Source of the DNA: Ignavibacteriales bacterium
GTDB lineage: Bacteria > Bacteroidota > Ignavibacteria > Ignavibacteriales > Melioribacteraceae
Reading direction: 5' to 3'
Assembly: GCA_020061355.1 (NCBI GenBank)
Contig: JAGUYK010000012.1
Span: 39,399-103,398, forward strand
Length of the DNA: 64,000 nt
Every line of letters starts with the position of its first letter. Within the stretch, counting starts at the first letter, position 1. The position numbers were made by a program, and so were the translations under genes. Shown piece by piece: positions 46,821 to 54,883 of the stretch. The notes under the pieces are model-generated. The model ran no database searches. It saw only the letters and a program-made list of their open reading frames with translations, and had not been told where the DNA came from.

Positions 46821-47468
46821 TTATTTTTTAACAGCATTGAAAATGTTATCCATAATAATTCTAGCATTCTCTGTAAGTTTAGAATAATTTTCCTTTTCAA
46901 TTGCTTCTTTATCAAGAAGTGCCGAACCTACACCCACAGCGCATGCGCCCGCGTTCAACCAATCACCTGCATTGATTAAAGTTACTCCGCCGGTGGGCAT
47001 TAATTTTAAGTGAGGCATCGGAGCAAGAATTCCTTTGAAGAAATCCATACCCAAAACATCAGCCGGGAAAACTTTAATTATATCTGCCCCTGCTTCAAAA
47101 GCTGTTTGAATTTCTGTTGGAGTAAAGCAACCGGGCATTGCAGGTATATCAAATTTATGAGCTGCATCAATTATTTCATTTTTAAAGATCGGGCTAACAA
47201 CATACTTAGCACCGGCTTTAATTGCATCTTCTGCAACATTTTTATTCAGTACCGATCCAACGCCAATAATTATATTTTTATCAAGCTCATTCGACATTTT
47301 TTCAATCAACTGAATAGCATTAGGAACCGTCATAGTTATTTCAGCAACTGAAATACCACCTTCATAAAGTGCTTCAATAACTTTCTTAAGTTTTTCCGGC
47401 TCTTTAATTCTAAGTACCGCGACTGCTTTACGTTTTACTATTTCATCAACTATCTTTTCTCTGTTCAT
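46821..47468 (-). CDS. eda: KDPG/KHG aldolase
   Basis: Eda cleaves 2-keto-3-deoxy-6-phosphogluconate to pyruvate and glyceraldehyde-3-phosphate through a Schiff base. The 215-residue class I aldolase has the E43-containing strand VAEITMTVP, GAKYVVSP (86-93), MPGCFTPTE (111-119) and the Schiff-base Lys132 in IIKVFPADVLG. It follows uxaE by 1 bp and precedes the SDR by 11 bp. Confidence 0.95.
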   Translation of the reverse strand: MNREKIVDEIVKRKAVAVLRIKEPEKLKKVIEALYEGGISVAEITMTVPNAIQLIEKMSNELDKNIIIGVGSVLNKNVAEDAIKAGAKYVVSPIFKNEIIDAAHKFDIPAMPGCFTPTEIQTAFEAGADIIKVFPADVLGMDFFKGILAPMPHLKLMPTGGVTLINAGDWLNAGACAVGVGSALLDKEAIEKENYSKLTENARIIMDNIFNAVKK

Positions 47469-47469
47469 A

Positions 47470-49020
47470 TTATTTGAATGGCTCTAAATGTTTACGAAAA
47501 TGTTTTACCAAAAAATCGTAATGTGTTTCTTCGTTTTCAATTAGACATTGAAGAATTTTATCTTTGAAAAGATAATTACCTGTTGGATCTTTGTCGGTTA
47601 ATACACGGCCGAATGTTACATGAAGAACCTGACGTACATCATTTGAATCAAATAAAATAATTAACTGTTCATTACCATAATCTTTCCCGGCAAGAACTTT
47701 ATTAACATCGGCAGAAACGTGATAGGTTTTCCTTTCTGTTTCATAAAGGTTTCTTGAGAAATCGAGAATTTCTCTAAATATGTCCGGACTTTTTGCAGCC
47801 ACAACTTTTAAAGCTTCCAGATAACTTGTTCCGGCTGTTTTAACATGGGTATAAGCTTCTTTAAGTGAACCGATAACTCTATAGACAGAGAATTTATCGC
47901 TACCCGAATGGAGACTTATTTTATAATTACCAAAATGTTTTGTGATTGCAAGATGCTTCTGGTATTCTGCCTTAAATAAAGAAAGATCCCCTTTATAATC
48001 GATTCCTTTTTCGAAGTCGCCAATAAATCGCGGTGCCAGACTGATGAACTTTACGTTTAACCTGTTAAGTTCATTCACAAAGAAAAAGTGTTCAAATGGA
48101 CTTGTAACAGAATCTGTTTCATCAACCGACACTTCCACTTCAAATTTATCCTGACTGCATTTTGAACTGATGTAATCGAACAATTTTTTAATATGTGCAA
48201 TCGCTTTACCGTACTTGGAATAAGCGCGCAAGAAATCATTTACGGAAACACTAATGCTAAAGCCTTCCGAAATGACAAAACTTTTATTAGCATATCTTTT
48301 CTCTGCAGCCGGGAATGAATCCTTTAATTCGCTCCATGGCAATGCTGAAGCAATCTTAAACAACGTTTCTTCATTGTAATTATCTGCATTATTATCTACA
48401 TGTTCGCTCGGGTCAAATGTAAACATTGTGAACCCGGCATTGAGCATCAGGTCGATATCATCGTTGTTTTTCAAGTGATCAGCATCCGAGCCGAAACCAT
48501 CTTTGTAACCTTCCTGAAAGACCGCCCACACAGCAGCATCCATAACCATTTCGGGTTTTCTGTTTGTTCTGGAAAGTTCGCGAATCGATTGCTGTGCAAG
48601 AATCGGTTGAAAGTCACTCCCCTTCAACGACCGGATATGTCCGGCATTTGCTAATCCTAATCTGTCACCAAATCCGAAGGAATTATTCAACCCAAGAACT
48701 TTGGGAATTGTATACATGAATATGGATTGAAGTTTTCTCCTGTTAAATGTATTTAGGAAACATTTTTTAATAAACAGGTTCGATTGATCACTTTCTAATA
48801 AAACACCTTCAAATTGTTTTAAATGATTCTCATTTTCAGCAACAATAAAAAGAAATTTATTATTTTCTTCCCGTCCAATAAAAAAGAGATTTTTTTCATA
48901 TTCATTTACAGATTTTGGATAAATATCAATTGAATATTTTTTTGTTAATTGAAAATTAGCCGGAGTATTTTGATCGTTATAAAGTTGTTTAATACTTTTT
49001 TTGATTTCACTGAATGTCAT
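47470..49020 (-). CDS. uxaE: Tagaturonate epimerase (UxaE family)
   Basis: UxaE converts D-tagaturonate to D-fructuronate, an enzyme described in Thermotoga that joins the galacturonate and glucuronate branches without UxaB/UxaA. The 516-residue protein shows family-style segments GFGDRLGLANAGHIRSL, the AVWAVFQEGYKDGFGSDADH segment, a TFDPSEHVDN stretch and EVSVDETDSVTSPFEHFFF. It ends in HYDFLVKHFRKHLEPFK. It is 12 bp downstream of uxaC, the enzyme that makes its substrate, which strengthens the call. Confidence 0.85.
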   Translation of the reverse strand: MTFSEIKKSIKQLYNDQNTPANFQLTKKYSIDIYPKSVNEYEKNLFFIGREENNKFLFIVAENENHLKQFEGVLLESDQSNLFIKKCFLNTFNRRKLQSIFMYTIPKVLGLNNSFGFGDRLGLANAGHIRSLKGSDFQPILAQQSIRELSRTNRKPEMVMDAAVWAVFQEGYKDGFGSDADHLKNNDDIDLMLNAGFTMFTFDPSEHVDNNADNYNEETLFKIASALPWSELKDSFPAAEKRYANKSFVISEGFSISVSVNDFLRAYSKYGKAIAHIKKLFDYISSKCSQDKFEVEVSVDETDSVTSPFEHFFFVNELNRLNVKFISLAPRFIGDFEKGIDYKGDLSLFKAEYQKHLAITKHFGNYKISLHSGSDKFSVYRVIGSLKEAYTHVKTAGTSYLEALKVVAAKSPDIFREILDFSRNLYETERKTYHVSADVNKVLAGKDYGNEQLIILFDSNDVRQVLHVTFGRVLTDKDPTGNYLFKDKILQCLIENEETHYDFLVKHFRKHLEPFK

Positions 49021-49032
49021 CTTAATTCTCTT

Positions 49033-50445
49033 TTATAGTTTATAAGTTTTTTTTACCAGGTTATATGTTAGGTCTTTTGCAACGCTAAAAGCTTCATCGA
49101 GCGATATTATATGCCGGGCAACCAAGCCGGCTAAAAAGTTCGAATCAATACGGCGAGCCAAATCGTGACGTGCGGGTATTGAGACAAATGCACGTGTGTC
49201 ATCATTAAAACCAACTGTATTATAAAACCCTGCTGTTTCGGTTACCATTTGTCTATATCGCGTCATTCCTTCAATACTATCATGAAACCACCATGCCGGA
49301 CCAAGTTTCATTGATGGATAATGACCTGAAAGCGGTGCGAGTTCGCGAGAGTAGGTACTTTCATCCAACGTGAAAACAATTACAGTCAATTTGGGATTGT
49401 TACCATATTTGTTAAGCAACTCTTTCAGATTGAATGTAAACTCTTCGTGCATCGGTATATCAGCACCTTTATCCGCACCATAATTCGCAAAGATCACCGG
49501 ATTATGATTTCGATATGAGCCGGGATGAATCTGCATTACTAGTCCATCTTCTATGCTCATTCTTGCCATTTCCATTAACATGTGAGCGGTAAATAAATTT
49601 TCATCTTCAAGAGTTGATTTCCCTTTCAATCCTCTTTGAAATATTTTTTCGGCTTCGGAAGCGGATAATTCGTGAGTGAATGGAGAGAAGACCCCATGAT
49701 CAGTAGAAGTACAGCCTATCGTTTTAAAAAAGGATCTACGTTCTTCAAGAGATTGAATAAATATTTGAAATGATGAAATTTCATAGCCGCAAACTTTTCC
49801 AAGCAATTCAACATTCGATTTCCAATTTGGATTAGATAAATCCGTAACTGCATCGGGTCTGAAACATGGAATTACTCTGCCGCTCCACCCCGACTCATTG
49901 ATACTTTTATGATATTCCAGACTATCAGTTGATCCGTCTGTAGTAGATAAAACTTCGATGTCAAATTTTTCAAATAATCTTCGCGGTAAAAATTCAGGTG
50001 AAATTAATTTCTCATTTAATTCATCATAGATTTTATCTGCATTAGATCCATTTAATTTTTCCCTAATACCAAAAATTATTGAGAATTCGTGATCCAGCCA
50101 TATACCAGACGGAGTTCCTTGAAAAAGAAAATAATTCTCTGCAAATAATTTCCAAATTTTCCGCGGATCTTTTTCGACTTCAGTACCATTGACTGAAGGA
50201 ATTCCCAATGCTTCCATAGAAATTCCTTGAGAGTAGAGCATCCTGAAAAGATAATGGTCTGGTGTGATAAATAATTGAGTTGGATTTTCGAATGGCTTGT
50301 TATCGACAAAGATTTTAGGATCCACATGCCCGTGCGGACTTATTATCGGTAATGATTTAACACTGCTGAATATTTCACGAGCGTAGCCTCGAATTAAAGA
50401 GTCTGAATCAAAAAAACGATCAGGGTGAAGTTCAAAATGTGACAT
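49033..50445 (-). CDS. uxaC: Uronate isomerase
   Basis: UxaC isomerises D-galacturonate to D-tagaturonate and D-glucuronate to D-fructuronate. The 470-residue amidohydrolase-superfamily protein has the metal His pair in ISPHGHVDP (H38, H40), AENYFLFQGTPSGIWLDHEF, LSTTDGSTDSLEYH and VIPCFRPDAV. Later segments include MQIHPGSYRNHNP and FNDDTRAF. It follows the DUF4861 gene by 14 bp and precedes uxaE by 12 bp. Confidence 0.96.
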   Translation of the reverse strand: MSHFELHPDRFFDSDSLIRGYAREIFSSVKSLPIISPHGHVDPKIFVDNKPFENPTQLFITPDHYLFRMLYSQGISMEALGIPSVNGTEVEKDPRKIWKLFAENYFLFQGTPSGIWLDHEFSIIFGIREKLNGSNADKIYDELNEKLISPEFLPRRLFEKFDIEVLSTTDGSTDSLEYHKSINESGWSGRVIPCFRPDAVTDLSNPNWKSNVELLGKVCGYEISSFQIFIQSLEERRSFFKTIGCTSTDHGVFSPFTHELSASEAEKIFQRGLKGKSTLEDENLFTAHMLMEMARMSIEDGLVMQIHPGSYRNHNPVIFANYGADKGADIPMHEEFTFNLKELLNKYGNNPKLTVIVFTLDESTYSRELAPLSGHYPSMKLGPAWWFHDSIEGMTRYRQMVTETAGFYNTVGFNDDTRAFVSIPARHDLARRIDSNFLAGLVARHIISLDEAFSVAKDLTYNLVKKTYKL

Positions 50446-50459
50446 TTACTTTCCTAAAA

Positions 50460-51692
50460 TTAAAATTCGATAATAAGCGGATTATTAAACCTGATTAATG
50501 AATTATCCAGGTACTTAACAAATTCTTTCTCATTTTTTATTCCGTCTGGTTCCTGAACCCAGGCAGCAGTAAAGTAATACGTTACTTTTGAATCGAGAGG
50601 GTTAAGAACTAAAACATAACTAAGTTTATCTTCGGTTAACTGGATTAAATTTTCATTATTATATAAAACTGCAATTCCCAGATCATCATCTGCTAACGAT
50701 TGTTTTCCATATAAAGCTATGTATTGCCATTTTCCGGTTGATTCACTCTTAATAAAATTAGTTCCGTCATATTTTGCCAGACCCGTTACTAAATTGTCGG
50801 CATTTTCAATTTTGAGATCGCATTTGGTTAATCTGCTTCGCGCATTTATCGAAATATTAGAATAGAGGCTGTACTTCTTACCATCGACAAGCCATCCGTA
50901 GTAATCAATTGTAAATTCAGATTTCAAGGGACCATTCTTAATCAGGTTATATTCAATCGAATCTGTTTTTGAAACCATATTTACTTTATCACTACTCCAC
51001 ATACCGAATGATCCGATACCAAGTGTGCTTCCAACCTTAAAGATATCCATCCCCCATTCCTGCATTTTATGATATGAATCATCACTTGCAACTGTATCAT
51101 GTACGCCAACTTCGTTCAAAAGAATTTTTTGTATTTTCTTACCGAATATATCGGTAGCATTCCGCCAGTCAAGATAGAGTCTATAACCGACAATTTCGGA
51201 TTCCCATCCCGGACCTTCATACTTAAATAACGCATCGTGATCTTTGTGAATTGCCGGCACTTTATAACTGGCAACACTTTCAAATTCCGTCCCTCTAAAT
51301 TTTCCATCAAAATAAATCCCACCTTTCTTTGGTGATAACTCTGCATAAGTTTCATTTTTATATTTTGACGGAATAATTCCATTCCCATATTCGATTTTAA
51401 TTTCTTTTTTTTCGCCGGCATTCAATGATATTATAAAACTAATCAATTTTTCACCATTGACATCTTCGATCTGAAAAGGAATTTCTTCGGCTTCGGAAGT
51501 GACAATAAAAGAATTCATGTCGAAACCTGAATACTTTTTAAATATTTCAGAAATATGAATGCTAACGAATTCATCTAATCTTTCAATTGAGGTTGGATTG
51601 CTAACTAAAATGCTGATTGTTTTAGTATTATTAGAACATCCGATTGAAGCTGTAATAATCAATATTGCTGCAATAATTTTTTTAACCATCAT
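50460..51692 (-). CDS. DUF4861 lipoprotein
   Basis: A 410-residue protein with a lipoprotein signal (ILIITASIGCSNN; Cys19 expected to be lipidated). The rest is a beta-rich domain matching DUF4861, common in pectin and rhamnogalacturonan loci of Bacteroidota and relatives. Marks are RGTEFESVASYKVPAIHKDH, GPGWESEIVGYRLYLDWRN and EWGMDIFKVGSTLGIG. The biochemical role is not settled to my knowledge; an uronide binding or cleaving function in the periplasm is likely from context. It is separated from dctM by 158 bp containing a strong hairpin. Confidence 0.8.
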   Translation of the reverse strand: MMVKKIIAAILIITASIGCSNNTKTISILVSNPTSIERLDEFVSIHISEIFKKYSGFDMNSFIVTSEAEEIPFQIEDVNGEKLISFIISLNAGEKKEIKIEYGNGIIPSKYKNETYAELSPKKGGIYFDGKFRGTEFESVASYKVPAIHKDHDALFKYEGPGWESEIVGYRLYLDWRNATDIFGKKIQKILLNEVGVHDTVASDDSYHKMQEWGMDIFKVGSTLGIGSFGMWSSDKVNMVSKTDSIEYNLIKNGPLKSEFTIDYYGWLVDGKKYSLYSNISINARSRLTKCDLKIENADNLVTGLAKYDGTNFIKSESTGKWQYIALYGKQSLADDDLGIAVLYNNENLIQLTEDKLSYVLVLNPLDSKVTYYFTAAWVQEPDGIKNEKEFVKYLDNSLIRFNNPLIIEF

Positions 51693-51725
51693 ATATACCT
51701 TTTTAATTTTTTAACAAGATATTTT

Positions 51726-51763
51726 GGGATGGCAACCTAAACTCATCAATCGGTTACCATCCC
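51726..51763 (-). other. Intra-operon stem-loop between dctM and the DUF4861 gene
   Basis: On the minus strand GGGATGGTAACC pairs with GGTTGCCATCCC, a 12-bp stem with one G-T pair and a 14-nt loop. No T tract follows, so it is more likely an mRNA-processing or 3'-protecting element that sets different levels for the TRAP genes and the enzymes. Confidence 0.6.
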
Positions 51764-51850
51764 CATTCATGGGAGGCACCATGAAAAACTATTTATTGTT
51801 TCTTAAATCATTTCATCGAACAAAACTGATTCAATACAAAATCCTTTCAA

Positions 51851-53149
51851 TTAATAACCGAAAAATTTCGGTATAAACATGCTTAAGTCAGGTAAATAAG
51901 TAACAACCATCAAAGTAATTATCATTGCTATAAACATAGGTATCAATGGTTTAATAACTTTAGTAATCGGAAGCTCGGCAACAGAACAACCTACAAATAA
52001 AACGCTGCCAACCGGAGGAGTGCATAAACCGATGCTTAAATTCATTACCATAATAATTCCGAAATGAATCGGATCGATTCCAAGCTGAATTGCTACCGGG
52101 AGAAAAATAGAAGTGAATATCAATACTGCCGGCGTCATGTCCATAAATGTTCCGACTAGAAGAAGTATAAGATTTATTATGATTAAAATGACAAACTTAT
52201 TATCCGATAGTGAAATCAATGCAGCTGCAACGTTTTGAGGAATATTTTCGTAAGCCATAACCCATGACATTGCCATAGAAGTACCGACGAGCATCATAAC
52301 GACTGCCGTAGTAGAAGCTGAGTTAAGTAATATTGCAGGAAGGTCCTTGAATTTAATTTCACGATAAAAAAATACCGAAAGTATAAAAGCATATAAAACT
52401 GCAATAGCTGATGCTTCGGTTGCAGTAAAATATCCTGCAACAATTCCGCCAATTACAATTATAATAAGAAGCAGACTTGGAATTGCATTCAAAAATTTTT
52501 TAACTGCATCACCAAATGTAAAATGCATAGTAACTTTATATTTATTTTTTTTTGCAAAGATACCGGCTGGAATCATTAATGAAATACCAAGTAAAAGGCC
52601 GGGAATGTATCCTGCAAGGAATAGTGCCGCTATAGAAACTCCACCGCTTGCTAATGAATAAACAATCAAGATATTGCTTGGTGGAATTATCATTCCAGTA
52701 GTTGCCGAGGTAATATTCACAGCAGCAGAAAACCCGGGGTCATACCCCTCTTTTTTCATTACCGGTGTCATAAAACCACCGATTGCAGAAGCAGCAGCAA
52801 CTGCAGAACCTGAAATAGCACCAAAGAGCATCGCAGCCATGATATTTACGAATGCCAGACCACCAGGTAATTTGCCAACGAGAATTTTAGCAAAGTCAAT
52901 TAACCGGCGTGCTATTCCTCCGCTATTCATCAACTGTCCGGCAAGTATAAAAAACGGGATTGCAAGTAAAGCAAAACTATCGATTCCAGTAGCCATCCTC
53001 TGCGCAACAGTTGTTAATGAAGGTAAAGTATAGATACTCATCAACATAGTAACAAGACTTGAGATTCCAATACTAAAAGATATTGGCACTCCCACTGACA
53101 GTAGAATAACAAATGTTAAGACCAAAACAATTATTTCAAGTGATTCCAT
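51851..53149 (-). CDS. dctM: TRAP transporter large permease (DctM)
   Basis: DctM is the 12-helix Na+-coupled channel subunit of TRAP transporters. The 432-residue protein has the family segments VPISFSIGISSLVTML, FILAGQLMNSGGIARRLIDF, ATTGMIIPPSNILIVYS, GTFMDMTPAVLIFTSIFLPV and IGLCTPPVGSVLFVG. It follows dctQ by 37 bp. With dctP and dctQ it forms a full TRAP system, expected from its context to import galacturonate or another uronate. Confidence 0.96.
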   Translation of the reverse strand: MESLEIIVLVLTFVILLSVGVPISFSIGISSLVTMLMSIYTLPSLTTVAQRMATGIDSFALLAIPFFILAGQLMNSGGIARRLIDFAKILVGKLPGGLAFVNIMAAMLFGAISGSAVAAASAIGGFMTPVMKKEGYDPGFSAAVNITSATTGMIIPPSNILIVYSLASGGVSIAALFLAGYIPGLLLGISLMIPAGIFAKKNKYKVTMHFTFGDAVKKFLNAIPSLLLIIIVIGGIVAGYFTATEASAIAVLYAFILSVFFYREIKFKDLPAILLNSASTTAVVMMLVGTSMAMSWVMAYENIPQNVAAALISLSDNKFVILIIINLILLLVGTFMDMTPAVLIFTSIFLPVAIQLGIDPIHFGIIMVMNLSIGLCTPPVGSVLFVGCSVAELPITKVIKPLIPMFIAMIITLMVVTYLPDLSMFIPKFFGY

Positions 53150-53187
53150 AGTAAATTCATTTTTATATCAAAGTGGCACAATAAGAA

Positions 53188-53670
53188 CTATACTTCTTTT
53201 AATTTTTTAATTGCTTCTAAAATGAAATAGGTTGAATAGAATATTATTAACAAACCGCTTATCGGAACAACAAGGTAAACATATCCCAGGGGTACCTGTA
53301 ACGCAGCTGAAATTTGATTGAGACTTAGTGTAATTAAAACCAATCGAAAACCGCCAATAAGCATAACGACTAATGAGAAGAAAAGAATAGATAGCTGAAT
53401 AAATATTTCAAGATAAAGTTTCGGTCTCCCTTTTAACTGCATCGAAAGAAGGTCGATAGCAAGATGCATTTTCTGACCGGCGACATAACTTGCACCGAGA
53501 ATTCCCAACCACACAAGAGTATATCGTGCTAATTCTTCTGTAAAAGAACTTGGATTTTGAAGAACAAACCGGGAAAATACTTGCCAAAGAACATTAATTG
53601 TCATCAATGCCAGGATAAACACTAGAAACCATTTTAAAACAATATCAATTGCGGTTTTTATCTTAGTCAT
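53188..53670 (-). CDS. dctQ: TRAP transporter small permease (DctQ)
   Basis: A 160-residue four-helix membrane protein with the DctQ segment NVLWQVFSRFVLQNPSSFTE followed by ELARYTLVWLGILGASYVAGQ, and the conserved H-L-A-I-D-L. It overlaps the end of dctP by 8 bp and precedes dctM. It forms the membrane unit with DctM. Confidence 0.94.
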   Translation of the reverse strand: MTKIKTAIDIVLKWFLVFILALMTINVLWQVFSRFVLQNPSSFTEELARYTLVWLGILGASYVAGQKMHLAIDLLSMQLKGRPKLYLEIFIQLSILFFSLVVMLIGGFRLVLITLSLNQISAALQVPLGYVYLVVPISGLLIIFYSTYFILEAIKKLKEV

Positions 53671-54655
53671 TGTTATTTACCATTTTGATTTGTCTAATAA
53701 GTTTATATACAGAAGGTTCATTTTTGTATTCTTCAAAAAGGGGTTTAACTTTTTCTTCGAAAGGAGCTTTATCCGGATAATATACTGTAACACCGGCTTT
53801 TTGAACTTCGCGCAAAGCTTCTTCGGTTGCCTCTTTCCATAATTTTTTCTGATACTCAAATGATTCATCAGCTGCTTCCTGAATCCATTGTTGTTTCTGA
53901 GGTGAAAGATCATTCCATATTACAGTACTTATTAGAAGAACATCAGGCACAGATGTGTGTTCGTTAAGAGAATAATACTTGCATACTTCGTAATGACGTG
54001 ATAAATAAAAACTCGGTGGATTGTTTTCAGCTCCGTCAACCACTCCCTGCTGAAGTGCAGTGTATAATTCACCCCATGAAATTGGAGTTGCTGACCCGCC
54101 CAAAGCTTTGACCATTTTAACTGAAGTTGGGCTTTCCTGTGTACGGATCTTCAATCCTTTTAAATCATCTGGAGAAAGAATCGGCTTATTTTTTGTGTAA
54201 AAACTTCTGTTTCCTGCATCATAGTAACACAAACCCCTAAGCCAAAATTTTTCTGTGCTCTTTAATAGATCTTTGCCGACTTGACTTTTAAAAAAATCGA
54301 ACTTTTGTTTTTCATCTGCAAAAATAAATGGTAATGAGAATACTTTAAAATCAGGTACAAATCCTTCAAGAACAGAGGCTGAGACTTTAGTCATCCCCAG
54401 GCTTCCAATCTGAAGAAGCTCCAGACATTCACGTTCTGTTCCAAGTTGTTGACTTGGATAAATTGTAATTAGAATCGTTCCATTTGATTTTTCTTCAGCG
54501 CGTTCGGCAAGAAATAACATTGCCTGATGAACGGGATGAGATTGGTCTAAGCCATGACCAATTTTAATTCTTGTAATTTTAGTCTCTTTAGCACAACCAG
54601 ACAGAAGTAATAAACTGCCAAGTAGAAAAAATCCAATTCCATTTTTAACTTTCAT
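53663..54655 (-). CDS. dctP: TRAP transporter substrate-binding lipoprotein (DctP)
   Basis: A 330-residue periplasmic binding protein with lipobox LLLSGC (Cys21). The DctP fold is seen in IGHGLDQSHPVHQAMLFLAE, YPSQQLGTERECLELLQIG and the substrate-carboxylate Arg in LKGLKIRTQESPT. TPISWGELYTALQQGVVDGA and ENNPPSFYLSRHYEV follow. This subgroup typically binds sugar acids such as glucuronate or galacturonate. It is the first gene of the 17-gene operon and has a LacI-type operator about 100 bp upstream. Confidence 0.95.
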   Translation of the reverse strand: MKVKNGIGFFLLGSLLLLSGCAKETKITRIKIGHGLDQSHPVHQAMLFLAERAEEKSNGTILITIYPSQQLGTERECLELLQIGSLGMTKVSASVLEGFVPDFKVFSLPFIFADEKQKFDFFKSQVGKDLLKSTEKFWLRGLCYYDAGNRSFYTKNKPILSPDDLKGLKIRTQESPTSVKMVKALGGSATPISWGELYTALQQGVVDGAENNPPSFYLSRHYEVCKYYSLNEHTSVPDVLLISTVIWNDLSPQKQQWIQEAADESFEYQKKLWKEATEEALREVQKAGVTVYYPDKAPFEEKVKPLFEEYKNEPSVYKLIRQIKMVNNND

Positions 54656-54755
54656 AAGTGTTTACTCAATTTAGCAACCGTATAATTTTAAACAACTAGT
54701 AAGAACTTAATCAAAACAAAATTTTTAAAAACGCTAAAATATCAATTTCATACCG

Positions 54756-54777
54756 TTTACTTAATCGTTTAACTAAA
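54756..54777. promoter_or_regulatory. LacI-family-type operator upstream of dctP
   Basis: TTTACTTAATCGTTTAACTAAA is a 22-bp palindrome with a central CG and 18 of 22 symmetric positions. The TTAAnCGnTTAA-like core is the layout typical of LacI/GalR-family sites. It lies 101 bp before the dctP start and about 105 bp after the PL9 gene, in the only sizeable gap ahead of the operon. No LacI gene is in the window. Confidence 0.65.
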
Positions 54778-54883
54778 AATCTTAAAAAAAACGGAATATG
54801 TCAATTTTATAATATTTTTTTAACAAGATGTCGAAAAAATCCACGAAAAAATCTAATAATCCGTCGATATTTCTAACATTTCC

